From Mucilaginibacter kameinonensis (GTDB taxonomy: Bacteria; Bacteroidota; Bacteroidia; Sphingobacteriales; Sphingobacteriaceae), in contig NZ_RCWZ01000003.1 of NCBI RefSeq assembly GCF_003675385.1, forward strand, positions 1,054,001 through 1,118,000: a DNA stretch of 64,000 nucleotides. The letters run 5' to 3'. The notes below the pieces were generated by a model that did no database searches, was not told the DNA's origin, and saw only the letters and a program-made list of their open reading frames with translations. Positions within the stretch are counted from its first letter, which is position 1, and each line of letters starts with the position of its first letter. A program made the position numbers and the translations under genes. Positions 41,184-50,700 of the stretch are shown here, one piece after another.

Positions 41184-42449
41184 TTATAGTTCTTCAAGAG
41201 CTTGCTCAATTTTGCTGTAAACATAATTGAGTTGCTCATTAGTAGTGCAATATGGCGGTAAAATATAAATAACGTTCCCTAACGGGCGCAATATGATCCC
41301 CGCAGTCAAAAAATAATGGTATAGCTTATCCCTAAGTGAACTAAAGTACGATGTATTATCGCCGGTTTCCCACTCCATAGCCACTATGGTGCCCGTTTGC
41401 CTTATGGTTTTTACTTTAGGGTGATTGCGAATCCTGTCGGCAAAGACCTTATGGGCAGCTTTGATCCTGGCAATGTTCTCTGCCGTTTCGGGCTGTTGAA
41501 ACAGGTCAAGGCTGGCCAGTGCCGAAGCACAAGCTATCGGATTAGCTGTAAATGAATGCCCGTGAAAAAGGGTTTTCAGTTTATTGTCAGATAAAAAGGC
41601 ATCATAAATTTGCTGCGTACAAGTTGTTAAACCAAGGGCCATGGTACCGCCAGTAAGCCCTTTAGAAAAACACATAATATCCGGCTCTACCTCCACATGA
41701 TTTGTAGCAAAAGGCTTGCCTGTACGCCCGAAACCAGTAAATACCTCATCAGCAATCAGCATTACCTGCTCCCCGCGGCAATGCGCCATCAGCTCATTTA
41801 AGTATTCGGCCTCATACATGATCATCCCTGCCGAGCCCTGTACCAATGGCTCAAAAATAAAGCAAGCGGTTTGAGATTTGAGATCTGAGATTTGAGATTT
41901 GAGACTTTCGATATTCTCTTTGTTAGGTATATCGATGAATTCAACTTCAAATAATAAACTATCAAAAGCTTTGGTAAATGCACTTCTACCACTTACGGCC
42001 ATAGCGCCGAAGGTATCACCGTGATAGGCGTTATTAAAAGCGATAATTTTAGTACGCTGATCGCCTTCGTTAAGCCAGTATTGCAGGCACATTTTTATGG
42101 CTACCTCAACTGCGGTTGAACCGTTATCTGAGTAAAACGCTTTCGTTTGATTTGTAGGCAAAATGGCCAATAACCGTTCGGCCAGTTCAACAGCGCCTTC
42201 ATGGGTAAATCCCGCGAATATTACGTGCTCCAGCTTATGAAGCTGTTCTGATACTTTTTTTGCAATGTAGGGATGAGCATGACCGTGGATGTTTACCCAC
42301 CATGACGATACCGCGTCTATATATTGCTTTCCTTCTTCATCAAATAGCAACGCCCCTTCTCCCCGCACAATACCTATCGGCGGCTGGGCGGTTTTCATTT
42401 GGGTGTAAGGGTGCCATATTACTTGTAAATCCCTTTCGGTAAGGTTCAT
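41184..42449 (-). CDS. bioA: adenosylmethionine-8-amino-7-oxononanoate aminotransferase BioA
   Basis: 421 residues. Transfers an amino group from SAM to KAPA, giving DAPA in biotin synthesis (PLP enzyme). Blocks are VIWHPYTQMKTAQPPIGIVR, YIDAVSSWWVNIHGHAHPYI, YHGDTFGAMAVSGRS, ADEVFTGFGRTGKPFATNH and FSKGLTGGTMALGLTT with the PLP Lys. A heptamer DNA repeat at 41871-41905 encodes the SLKSQISDLKSQ stretch just before CFIFEPLVQGSAGM. The start overlaps the NUDIX stop by 4 bases. bioB, bioD and bioF are not in the window. Confidence 0.95.
   Translation of the reverse strand: MNLTERDLQVIWHPYTQMKTAQPPIGIVRGEGALLFDEEGKQYIDAVSSWWVNIHGHAHPYIAKKVSEQLHKLEHVIFAGFTHEGAVELAERLLAILPTNQTKAFYSDNGSTAVEVAIKMCLQYWLNEGDQRTKIIAFNNAYHGDTFGAMAVSGRSAFTKAFDSLLFEVEFIDIPNKENIESLKSQISDLKSQTACFIFEPLVQGSAGMIMYEAEYLNELMAHCRGEQVMLIADEVFTGFGRTGKPFATNHVEVEPDIMCFSKGLTGGTMALGLTTCTQQIYDAFLSDNKLKTLFHGHSFTANPIACASALASLDLFQQPETAENIARIKAAHKVFADRIRNHPKVKTIRQTGTIVAMEWETGDNTSYFSSLRDKLYHYFLTAGIILRPLGNVIYILPPYCTTNEQLNYVYSKIEQALEEL
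41871..41905. repeat. five tandem heptanucleotides (TTGAGAT) inside bioA
   Basis: The units are TTGAGAT, TTGAGAT, CTGAGAT, TTGAGAT and TTGAGAC. They lie in coding DNA, so gain or loss of one unit (7 bases) would shift the bioA frame. Confidence 0.85.
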
Positions 42450-42886
42450 AGTTCGTTTTGTAAAAGTTCAACCACCCGTTTATCTGTCGGAAATTCGAAA
42501 TCGGCCGTGCTTAAAGCGGTGAGCGGTACCCACCTGAAAGCCTGCAATACTTCTCCTTCCCCATCAAAATCAAACGCTACAGTTTTAATATTTAAATTAA
42601 CCGGGGTAAGGCTTCTCACCATATAATACACGCTGATGATCTGCGAATTGTTGAAAGCCGATTTTACCGCAAAATCGGTAGTGTAAAAATGACTAACCAC
42701 TTCAATTTCCAGGTTACATTCTTCCATAAACTCGCGTTTAAGCCCATCAATCAGGCCTTCGCCAAGTTCAAGGCCTCCGCCCGGAAATTTTGAAAAACGA
42801 ATGCCATACTCCTGCTCATCGCTTATCAGCAATTCGTCTTCATCATTTAACAACAGGCCGTAAACCCTCACATTAAAGTATTCCAT
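42446..42886 (-). CDS. NUDIX hydrolase
   Basis: 146 residues. The Nudix box is GLELGEGLIDGLKREFMEEC (about 37-56) with REFMEE intact; the usual late Gly is replaced (ECNLEI). The substrate (a nucleoside diphosphate linked to X) cannot be told. It shares one base with the CDF transporter stop and overlaps bioA by 4 bases, so it is translationally coupled within the unit. A link to biotin metabolism is not shown. Confidence 0.88.
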   Translation of the reverse strand: MEYFNVRVYGLLLNDEDELLISDEQEYGIRFSKFPGGGLELGEGLIDGLKREFMEECNLEIEVVSHFYTTDFAVKSAFNNSQIISVYYMVRSLTPVNLNIKTVAFDFDGEGEVLQAFRWVPLTALSTADFEFPTDKRVVELLQNEL

Positions 42887-43860
42887 TATTCAAAGTGTTT
42901 TTTGTTACGTACAACTTTTTCCAGCGTCCAGGCTATGGTTTCTGTTTGTGCTTCCGACCGGATAGGGCAATTGGGCATACTGCAGTAGTGGCAGCAATCG
43001 GGCAAACAAGGATCGGCATGGATAAAAAGTTCTGTTTTAATACCCATATCCTTATTAATCATCTTATCCACCAGCGAGATCTCGGTATGTACCGTGTTCA
43101 GGTCGAAATAGCTTGGCAAGGTCATGTGACAATCGATATGTAATTCGTGGCCATATTTCTGCGCACGAAGATTGTGTACATCTATCCAGGCCTCGCGTCG
43201 TTTTTCGCTTAAAACGTTAATGATATCTGTCACCACCTGAAAATCGGCTTCATCCATCAACCCACCTACCGATTTACGCACCAGCTTATAGCTACTGTAT
43301 ACTATGTATAAACCTACCAGTATGGATAGCGCGCTATCGAGCCATAAGATCCCTGTAAACTCAATCAATAATAAACCAACCACCAAACCACCACTGGTAA
43401 CCGTATCGGCAAGCAAATGGCGGCCATCAGCATCAAGCGTCATTGAGCGAAGCTCTTTTCCTTTACGGATCATATAATAACCCAGTGCGCCATTAACCGC
43501 ACCTGTGATACCTATAATAATAGCACCGGTAAATAGGTCATGGATGATATTAGGGAAGAAAAAGCTATAAACCGATTTTACGATGATGACACATCCGGCA
43601 ATACCGATAAGTGCGCCCTCAATAAAAACAGAGAAAAACTCCACCTTACCGTGCCCGTAAGGGTGATTTTCGTCACGCGGCAGGGCCGAGAGATAAATAC
43701 TGTAAAAAGCGAAGGAGCTTGCAATAACGTTTACAATGCTTTCGGCGGCGTCGGTTAATACAAAGTTGGAGGCTGTTAGAAAGTATGCGCCAAATTTCGC
43801 CAGCATCAGCACAATCCCCGTTATCAGCGAAATTAATATGATCCTTTTTTGTTGATTCAA
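42886..43860 (-). CDS. cation diffusion facilitator (CDF) transporter
   Basis: 324 residues with six membrane helices. Conserved features are TASNFVLTDAAESIVNV, DENHPYGHGKVEFFSVF and HLLADTVTSGG (HxxxD metal site). After the cytoplasmic domain comes a Cys/His cluster, DPCLPDCCHYCSMPNCP (about 288-304), which may bind metal. It probably exports Zn(II), Fe(II) or Mn(II). The start is TTG 43860, because an in-frame TAA lies 15 bases upstream and no ATG fits. It is first in the CDF-NUDIX-bioA-ferritin-like unit. Confidence 0.9.
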   Translation of the reverse strand: MNQQKRIILISLITGIVLMLAKFGAYFLTASNFVLTDAAESIVNVIASSFAFYSIYLSALPRDENHPYGHGKVEFFSVFIEGALIGIAGCVIIVKSVYSFFFPNIIHDLFTGAIIIGITGAVNGALGYYMIRKGKELRSMTLDADGRHLLADTVTSGGLVVGLLLIEFTGILWLDSALSILVGLYIVYSSYKLVRKSVGGLMDEADFQVVTDIINVLSEKRREAWIDVHNLRAQKYGHELHIDCHMTLPSYFDLNTVHTEISLVDKMINKDMGIKTELFIHADPCLPDCCHYCSMPNCPIRSEAQTETIAWTLEKVVRNKKHFE

Positions 43861-43880
43861 AGCAAGGTGGTATTAGGCCG

Positions 43881-43888
43881 CAAATTTA
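43881..43888 (-). promoter_or_regulatory. -7 box (TAAATTTG) of the CDF-bioA unit
   Basis: An exact TAnnTTTG lies 20 bases before the TTG start at 43860, in the divergent region shared with the aminotransferase. Confidence 0.4.
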
Positions 43889-43925
43889 AAAAATAACAAG
43901 CGTAAGTAGCAGTAAAGTTATTTTC

Positions 43926-43933
43926 TATATTTG
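43926..43933 (+). promoter_or_regulatory. -7 box (TATATTTG) of the aminotransferase gene
   Basis: An exact TAnnTTTG lies 19 bases before ATG 43953. Confidence 0.4.
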
Positions 43934-43952
43934 CCGCGATAACATAATTTAT

Positions 43953-45146
43953 ATGAGCGCATTAAGTACCCGGATACAAAACCTGTCCGAATCTGCAACA
44001 ATTAAAATGGCCAAACTGGGCCGTGAACTTGCCGCTAAAGGTGTCGACGTGATTAGCCTTAGCTTTGGCGAACCTGATTTTCATACTCCTGAACACATCA
44101 AGGAAGCTGCAAAGCAGGCTATGGACAAGAACTTCACCTACTACACACCCGTAGCAGGCTACCCTGAACTTCGTAAAGCCGTAGTTGCCAAGCTGAAGAA
44201 CGAGAACAATCTTGACTATGATTTTGGCGATATCGTTGTATCAACAGGTGCTAAGCAGGCTATCGCTAACGCGGTATTATGTTTGGTTAATCCCGGCGAA
44301 GAGGTGATCATCCCTACCCCTTACTGGGTGTCATACAGTGAAGTGGTTAAATTGGCCGAAGGTAAAAGCGTTTTCATCAACACTACCGTTGATACCAATT
44401 TTAAAATTACCCCAGAGCAATTAGAGGCTGCTATTACTCCAAATACCAAGCTGTTCATGTTTTCATCGCCATGTAACCCTACAGGTAGTGTTTACAGCAA
44501 AGATGAGCTGGAGGGTTTGGCTAAAGTATTTGAAAAATATCCACAGGTTTACATCCTGAGCGACGAAATTTACGAGCACATCAACTTTGTTGACAAACAC
44601 GAATCTATCGCCCAGTTTGATTATATTAAAGATCGCGTTGTGATCATCAACGGCTGGTCTAAGGCTTTTGCCATGACCGGCTGGAGAATTGGCTATACTG
44701 CCAGCACTAAAGAACTTGCCGCTGCCTTTGATAAAATGCAGGGCCAGGTAACTTCAGGTACTTGTTCTATCACCCAGCGTGCAGGTGTTGCCGCTTATGA
44801 AGGTGGTTTGGAAAGCGTATTGGAGATGCGTGCCGAATTCAAAAAACGCCGCGATACCGTTTACAAATTACTAAGCGAAATCGATGGTGTTAACGTGAAC
44901 CTGCCAGATGGTGCGTTCTACTTTTTCCCTAACGTAACTTCGTTCTTTGGAAAAAGCTATGAAGGTCGTGTAATCAATGATTCAGATGACCTGAGCTTAT
45001 ACCTGCTTGAAGAAGGCCACGTAGCCACTGTAGGTGGTGATTCATTCGGCGATCCGTCTTCTATCCGTTTATCATACGCAGCTGCCGAAGATAAGCTGAT
45101 TGAAGCTATGAGGAGATTGAAAGAAGCCTTGGGTAAACTTTCTTAA
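43953..45146 (+). CDS. class I PLP aminotransferase (aspartate aminotransferase-like)
   Basis: 397 residues of fold type I. Features are LGRELAAKGVDVISLSFGEP, TPEHIKEAAKQAMDKNFTYY, the LFMFSSPCNPTGSVY motif, ILSDEIYEHINF, and the PLP Lys in NGWSKAFAMTGWRIGY. This is the AspC subgroup Ib pattern; aspartate/2-oxoglutarate is the likely pair, but prephenate or other amino donors are possible. Well-biased codons suggest good expression. It is monocistronic, ending before a repeat and a terminator shared with the convergent gene. Confidence 0.93.
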   Translation: MSALSTRIQNLSESATIKMAKLGRELAAKGVDVISLSFGEPDFHTPEHIKEAAKQAMDKNFTYYTPVAGYPELRKAVVAKLKNENNLDYDFGDIVVSTGAKQAIANAVLCLVNPGEEVIIPTPYWVSYSEVVKLAEGKSVFINTTVDTNFKITPEQLEAAITPNTKLFMFSSPCNPTGSVYSKDELEGLAKVFEKYPQVYILSDEIYEHINFVDKHESIAQFDYIKDRVVIINGWSKAFAMTGWRIGYTASTKELAAAFDKMQGQVTSGTCSITQRAGVAAYEGGLESVLEMRAEFKKRRDTVYKLLSEIDGVNVNLPDGAFYFFPNVTSFFGKSYEGRVINDSDDLSLYLLEEGHVATVGGDSFGDPSSIRLSYAAAEDKLIEAMRRLKEALGKLS

Positions 45147-45163
45147 TATGCACCGGATTAATT

Positions 45164-45258
45164 TTGTCTGAACCGGAATTTATAGAATTAAAAAATAAAC
45201 AGAAATGCTCAGCAAACTCGATAAATTCATTTAATTCATCTAATTCGAGTTCAGACAA
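45164..45258. repeat. palindromic repeat (GTCTGAACCGG...GAGTTCAGAC)
   Basis: About 95 bases. Left end TTGTCTGAACCGGAATTTAT and right end ATTCGAGTTCAGACAA are near-complementary, and the inner ATTTATAGAATT / AAATTCATTTAATTC stretches also pair. It lies between convergent genes. Confidence 0.65.
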
Positions 45259-45269
45259 TCATACTTCAA

Positions 45270-45304
45270 AAAAAATCTCCTTGCCGATGGCAAGGAGATT
45301 TTTT
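45270..45304. terminator. bidirectional terminator (aminotransferase / outer-membrane gene 1)
   Basis: AAAAAATCTCCTTGCC / GGCAAGGAGATTTTTT with a GAT loop is symmetric for both strands. Confidence 0.92.
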
Positions 45305-45314
45305 GCATTTGGGA

Positions 45315-45848
45315 TTAAAGCTTAAAGCCGTAGGCGGTGTGCAGCCCTACTAAACCATAATTTTCCAACCCGCCTAACAGGTTTTCATAGCGTACGCTTA
45401 CATCAAGCTGCTTTGTGGCGTATCCTAATGCAGGGGCTAAAATAAATTTCCTTCCACCGCCGGATACAGCTTCAATAGCCATCCCGGTTTCTCCAGCGGC
45501 ATAAAATCCATCGTAAAAAAACACTTTAGCGCCTACTTTTATAGGTACTATTTGCAGATTAGCCCGTTTGTAAGGGGCAAAAGGCGTACCTAATGTCTTC
45601 GACAAAAAATTGTAATAGCCGGATGTAAATGTTAAGGCCAGGTGATTATTCACTCCATACTGGATGGTTCCGGTACCACCTAAGGAAAGCTTGTACTCTT
45701 TTGCACTTGGGCCGGTTGGCAAGCCGGTTTCAAAGGCCACACCAAAGCGTGTTTCGCCCGCCGATGTTTTTTGGGCTTTTACCAGTTGCCCGGTCATTAA
45801 CAATAAGAAGCTAACAATTGCAGAAACGATTTTGATCTGTGTGTTCAT
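45315..45848 (-). CDS. outer-membrane beta-barrel-like protein, paralogue 1
   Basis: 177 residues with a signal peptide (cut after VKA). The mature region has ETRFGVAFETGLPTGPSAKE, then GTIQYGVNNHLALTFTSGYY and a C-terminal SVRYENLLGGLENYGLVGLH ending in an aromatic-aliphatic pattern typical of small OM barrels. It is the most divergent of three tandem paralogues. The function is unknown; an eight-strand barrel or an adhesin-like porin is possible. Confidence 0.75.
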   Translation of the reverse strand: MNTQIKIVSAIVSFLLLMTGQLVKAQKTSAGETRFGVAFETGLPTGPSAKEYKLSLGGTGTIQYGVNNHLALTFTSGYYNFLSKTLGTPFAPYKRANLQIVPIKVGAKVFFYDGFYAAGETGMAIEAVSGGGRKFILAPALGYATKQLDVSVRYENLLGGLENYGLVGLHTAYGFKL

Positions 45849-45962
45849 AAAGGTTAAGTTAAGTGTGTGATTAATGCCTTATGAACGGCACTCCTTAATT
45901 ATTAGTTCATGAACTCTGCCTGTTTAACAAACCTTAACTAATGAAATATAAAAAGTGTTAAA

Positions 45963-46001
45963 AACAACGAACCCCGTGCCATTGGCATGGGGTTCGTTGT
46001 T
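45963..46001 (-). terminator. intrinsic terminator after outer-membrane paralogue 2
   Basis: AACAACGAACCCCGTGCC / GGCATGGGGTTCGTTGTT with an ATT loop is nearly perfect. It lies between paralogues 1 and 2. Confidence 0.85.
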
Positions 46002-46042
46002 AAATTAAACTGGCATTACCCGAAACTATTCGCTTTTATCTA

Positions 46043-46082
46043 AAATCAAGGTAATCCCCAAATCCTAAAAATCAGGGTTCAG
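46043..46082. repeat. repeat copy B, matching the moeA-moaC repeat
   Basis: Contains GTAATCCCCAAATCCTAAAA and ATCAGGGTTCAG. Positions 46048-46080 match 7081-7113 with 3 mismatches in 33. It ends 6 bases before the stop codon of OM paralogue 2. Confidence 0.65.
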
Positions 46083-46088
46083 TTCTAT

Positions 46089-46655
46089 TTACAAACCGAA
46101 ACCGTAAGCTATGCGCAAGCCAATTAAGCCGTAGCTATTACCTTGCCCGAAAAAGCCTTCATAACGCAAGCCTAAATCAATGATCTTGGTAGCATAACCA
46201 ATAGTTGGCGATAGGATAAGCTTAGTATCCTTGCTGCCATCGCCATAAAGAGAAGTAGTTTCAAAACCTGCACCGGCTTCAGCTCCGAAGTAAAGCCTGT
46301 GAGCCAGGAATGATTTTATGCCAAGCTTTACAGGGATAATGCCCAGATCTTTAGATTTTACCGTAGTTCCTGCTGCATTTGCGTCAAGAACGGTAATGTT
46401 TTTACCAAACATGTTATAATAGCCAGAGGTAAGCGTTAAAGCAGTACTATTGCTTAAACTATATTGCAAACGGGCTGTACCGCCTAATTCAAAATTTGAA
46501 ATGTCATGTGCGTTTCCAATTGGCCTGCCTACCTCAAGTCCGATCCCTAAACGCCATTTGTCGGCCGATGTGGTTTGGGCATTAACATTTTTGGCAGTAA
46601 ACAATGCAAGAACAACCGATACACCGGTTATAACTTTTGTAATTGTATTTTTCAT
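46089..46655 (-). CDS. outer-membrane beta-barrel-like protein, paralogue 2
   Basis: 188 residues with a signal peptide (cut after VNA). Mature features are WRLGIGLEVGRPIGNAHDIS, FELGGTARLQYSLSNSTALT, and the C-terminal DLGLRYEGFFGQGNSYGLIG. It is closely related to paralogue 3 (same ELGGTARLQY and LTSGYYN blocks) and more distantly to paralogue 1. It has its own terminator downstream, so it is probably a single-gene transcript. Confidence 0.77.
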   Translation of the reverse strand: MKNTITKVITGVSVVLALFTAKNVNAQTTSADKWRLGIGLEVGRPIGNAHDISNFELGGTARLQYSLSNSTALTLTSGYYNMFGKNITVLDANAAGTTVKSKDLGIIPVKLGIKSFLAHRLYFGAEAGAGFETTSLYGDGSKDTKLILSPTIGYATKIIDLGLRYEGFFGQGNSYGLIGLRIAYGFGL

Positions 46656-46717
46656 ATAGCTGTAATTTAAACTCCTGTTAACTTTTTGTTAACGGGGTGG
46701 CAAATGTATAAAAAAAT

Positions 46718-46752
46718 AAAAGCCCCCTGTTATACATAAACAGAGGGCTTTT
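46718..46752 (-). terminator. intrinsic terminator after outer-membrane paralogue 3
   Basis: AAAAGCCCCCTGTT / AACAGAGGGCTTTT (one mismatch) lies between paralogues 2 and 3, downstream of paralogue 3. Confidence 0.85.
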
Positions 46753-46774
46753 GTAACAGTTTTTATTGCTTGGC

Positions 46775-47347
46775 TTACAAACCAAAGCCATAAGCTAAAC
46801 GCAAGCCTACTAAACCATAGTTATTGCTCTGGCCTGAGAAGTTTTCATAACGAACGCCGATATCCCATGATTTGGTAGCATAACCGATACCAGGAGCAAG
46901 GATCAGCTTGGTATTTTTCTCGGCTCCGGCAACAGGTTCGTGTACTTCAAAACCGGCACCAACTTCACCGGCAAAGTAAAAGCCATCACCAACAAAGGCT
47001 TTAATACCAGCTTTAACCGGGATCATACCCAACGATCTGCCTTTAACAGTTACGGTAGTTGTTGAGGTATTATCAGAAAAAGACGAGGTATAAGTTTTAC
47101 CGAAGAAATTGTAGTAACCAGAGGTAAGTGTAAGGGCCAAATCATTGCTCACGCCGTATTGTAAACGGGCGGTACCGCCTAATTCAAATTTTGAGATGTC
47201 ATGCGCGTTACCTGTAGGGATACCTGCTTCAAGGCCAACTCCAAAACGGAGGGCATTAGCGGGTGTTGTTTGAGCTTTTACATTTGTTCCGATAAAAATA
47301 GCTACTGCTGTAAATGCCGAAGCTATCATTTTAGTCATTGTTTTCAT
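46775..47347 (-). CDS. outer-membrane beta-barrel-like protein, paralogue 3
   Basis: 190 residues with a signal peptide (cut after VKA). It shares LRFGVGLEAGIPTGNAHDIS and KFELGGTARLQYGVSNDLAL with paralogue 2, and ends DIGVRYENFSGQSNNYGLVG. A Thr/Ser-rich insert (SSFSDNTSTTTVTV, about 105-118) marks a likely surface loop. Its separate terminator suggests its own control. The function is unknown. Confidence 0.77.
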   Translation of the reverse strand: MKTMTKMIASAFTAVAIFIGTNVKAQTTPANALRFGVGLEAGIPTGNAHDISKFELGGTARLQYGVSNDLALTLTSGYYNFFGKTYTSSFSDNTSTTTVTVKGRSLGMIPVKAGIKAFVGDGFYFAGEVGAGFEVHEPVAGAEKNTKLILAPGIGYATKSWDIGVRYENFSGQSNNYGLVGLRLAYGFGL

Positions 47348-47750
47348 AGTTGTGTTTTTTTAGTCAATTCTACAATGGTTAAATCTTAATTTTTCATTGT
47401 ATTAACCCCATCTTAACAAATACTTTGCCATTGTTGGAACAGTTTGCCTTTGCCAATATTAGTTTAACTATTAAAACAACCGTATTTTATCCAATAACTA
47501 CAACCTTAGTAATTGAAAATCAGCATCATTTTAAGGAGACATAACACATATTCGCGCACTGGAAAAGTGTATCTGCCTGAGTAAAAATCTTGTTAAAAAC
47601 TGCCCTGCTTACAATGCAAAAGTGTATGCAAACACGAAATTTGGTGACGATAAACATCATTTCATCAATCGTGAATGGCATACCAAAACTGCATTAAAAC
47701 AAAAAAAGAGAGGCGCGCGCCTCTCTTTTTACAAAATTCAAACAATGTTA
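47348..47750. other. 403-base region upstream of OM paralogue 3, ending in the RND terminator
   Basis: Contains the promoter side of OM paralogue 3 (AT-rich, around 47350-47500). I found no gene. The terminator of the RND operon sits at its right end. Confidence 0.4.
47703..47730 (-). terminator. intrinsic terminator after the RND operon
   Basis: AAAAAGAGAGGCGC / GCGCCTCTCTTTTT is a fully symmetric 28-base palindrome, 20 bases after the pump gene stop. Confidence 0.88.
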
Positions 47751-50700
47751 TTAAGCTTCAGGACCGTGCTTTTTAGGGTCGTAATTTTTTTCAAGCTCGG
47801 CAAGTTTTTCTTTACCATAAGCCATTTTGGTGATCAGGTAAAATAAAACCGGCACTATAAATATCGCTAATGATGTAGCGGTGAGCATCCCCCCAAATAC
47901 CGTCCAACCTATGGTTTTACGGGCTTCAGCACCGGCGCCCGATGCAATCATCAATGGTACTACACCTAATATAAAGGCCATCGAGGTCATGATGATTGGC
48001 CTTAAACGAAGCCTTACCGCCTCAAGGGTTGCTTTCTCCAGCTCCATCCCGGCGTCGACACGTTCCTTGGCAAACTCCACAATCAGAATGGCGTTCTTCG
48101 CCGCCAAACCTATCAGCGTTATCAGACCAATTTGCGCGTAAACGTTATTGGTAAGGTCTGGCCAGAACGTAAGGAACAATATCGCCCCAAATGCACCCAA
48201 TGGTACCGATAATAATACAGAGAACGGCACAGACCAGCTTTCATACAATGCAGCCAGGAACAGGAATACGAACCCAATTGACAACGCGAAAATATATACG
48301 GTTTTTGAACCGGATAATAACTCCTCACGGCTTAAACCCGAAAACTCGTAACCATAGCCTTGCGGTAATACCTGTGCAGCTGTTTCTTTCAGCGCGGTAA
48401 TAGCGTCACCACTACTATAACCCGGCTTAGTACTACCGTTAATCTCAGCCGAACGGAACAGGTTATAGTGCGATATCAACGGAGAATTTTCAATTACCTT
48501 ATACGATGTAAGGGTACTTAACGGAACCATAGCTCCGGCGGTATTGCGCACAAAATACTGACCGATGTTTTGCACATTGGTACGGTAACTGGTATCGGCC
48601 TGGGCCACTACCCTGAAATTACGCCCATAAATGGTAAAGTCGTTAATATAGGTACTACCCAAATAGGTTTGCAGCGCGTTGTTCACGTCAGATATAGCTA
48701 CGCCAAGCTTTTTGGACTTCTCACGGTCTATAGTTAACTGATATGCTGGGGTACTTGCTGTGAAAAACGAGAACGCCCTTGCAATTTCTTTACGCTGATT
48801 GATAGCCCCCAGGAATGTACGAAGCGTTTTTTCAAACACCTTGATATCCCCGCCGGCTTGTTTTTCTTCCAATATGAACGAGAAACCACCTGTACTACCC
48901 AAACCTGGGATTGCCGGTGGTTGGATCACCACTACGTTGGCCTCTTTGTATTTGCTCAGCTTTTGGTTTAATCGGGCAACAAGGGCCGTTATTTGCTGTG
49001 ACTTTTCTTTACGCTCATCCCAGGGTTTAAGCTGCACGAATATGGTAGCACTGTTTGATTTACTTGCAAAACTGATAGCGTTCAAACCGCCCAAAGCCGC
49101 GTAGTGCGCAATTTCGGGTACACTATCAAGCGTTTTCATCATTCGGCCCAGTACGTCCACTGTTCTGCCCGTTGATGATGCTTCGGGGAGATCAAATGTG
49201 ATGTATACACGACCATCATCCTCCAGCGGAATAAAGCCTGACGGTTTACTTCTGAATAGTAAAATCGCTCCTATGATAATACATACCAGCAAAATGATAA
49301 TGTATTTTGAATTTTTGATGCTCTTATCAACCGTATTACGGTATCTGCCTGTTACACGTGTAAACCAGTTATTGAACTTAAAAAAGAACTTATTAAGTCC
49401 ACCTGAGTTTTCGTCTATCTTGTGCGGTTTTAATAACAGCGTACACAACGCAGGTGTTAATGAAAGCGCCACAAAAGCCGAAATCAATACTGATATAGCA
49501 ATGGTGATAGCAAACTGTTGATACAATCGCCCTACTATACCCGGCACAAACCCTACCGGCACAAACACCGCCGCCAGGATCAGGGCGATAGCTATTACCG
49601 GCGCGGATATATCGGCCATAGCGTGTTGTGTGGCTTCCTTGGGTGTCATCCCCTCCTCGTCCATATAATGCTGTACGGCTTCCACCACCACAATGGCATC
49701 ATCCACCACAATACCAATAGCCAATACGAAACCAAACAACGTTAGCGTATTGATAGTAAAGTTGAGCGGGATAAAAAAGATGAACGTACCAATAATAGAT
49801 ACCGGGATAGCCAGTACCGGGATAAGTGTGGTACGCCAGCTTTGTAAAAACAGGAATACTACCAAAATAACCAGTGCCAACGCAATAACCAATGTATCAA
49901 TCACCTCGCTTACAGATACCTTCACCACAGTTACTGCTTCAAATGGTACCACGTAGTCAATATCTGTAGGGAAGCTCTTTTTAAGCTCGTTCATGGTAGC
50001 GTATACGTTATCCGCAGTCTCAAGTGAGTTACTGTTAGGAGCCTGGTAAACTAGTAGGTAAGAAGCCCTTTTACCATCAACAAATGAGTTACCTGAATAG
50101 TTGAATTTACCCAGATCTATACGGGCAACGTCTTTAAGGTGTACAATGCCGCCGTTATTAGGCTGGGTCTTGATCACCACATTGCCAAATTCTTCCGGTT
50201 TCTCTAAACGGCCTTTTACAATTACCGAATATTCAAACGTTTGTCCTTTTAGCTGAGGTGTAGCACCCACTGTACCGGCCGCAACCTGCGCGTTCTGTTC
50301 CTGCAGGGCGGTGGTTACGTCGGCCGCACTCATGCCTAAGGCAGCAAGCTTATCCGGGTTAAGCCAAATACGCATACTGAAGTCGTCGGCACGGGTAACA
50401 ACGTCACCCACACCTTTGGTACGCAAAATAGCGTCCTTTATAAATACGTTGGTATAGTTATCAGTAAAAGTAACATCATGTGTGCCTTTTGGGCTAAACA
50501 TGGCCACCAGCATCAGGATACTTGGGTTACGTTTACGTACCACCATACCTAAACGCTGTACCTCCTGCGGCAAAGTAGGCAGGGCAATCCCCACACGGTT
50601 CTGCACATCAAGCGCGGCAATGTTAATATCTGTACCAACGTCAAAGTTAACGGTCATACTCATCTGCCCGTTACTACTGCTGTTACTTTGCAGGTAGGTC

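Noticed and set aside
41871..41905. Sequencing error in bioA at the heptamer repeat
   Set aside because: The frame is kept through the repeat into the conserved FEPLVQG block and the whole gene has normal length.
47622..47846. 74-residue plus-strand ORF across the RND terminator
   Set aside because: It spans a strong terminator palindrome and the end of the pump gene; composition is not protein-like.
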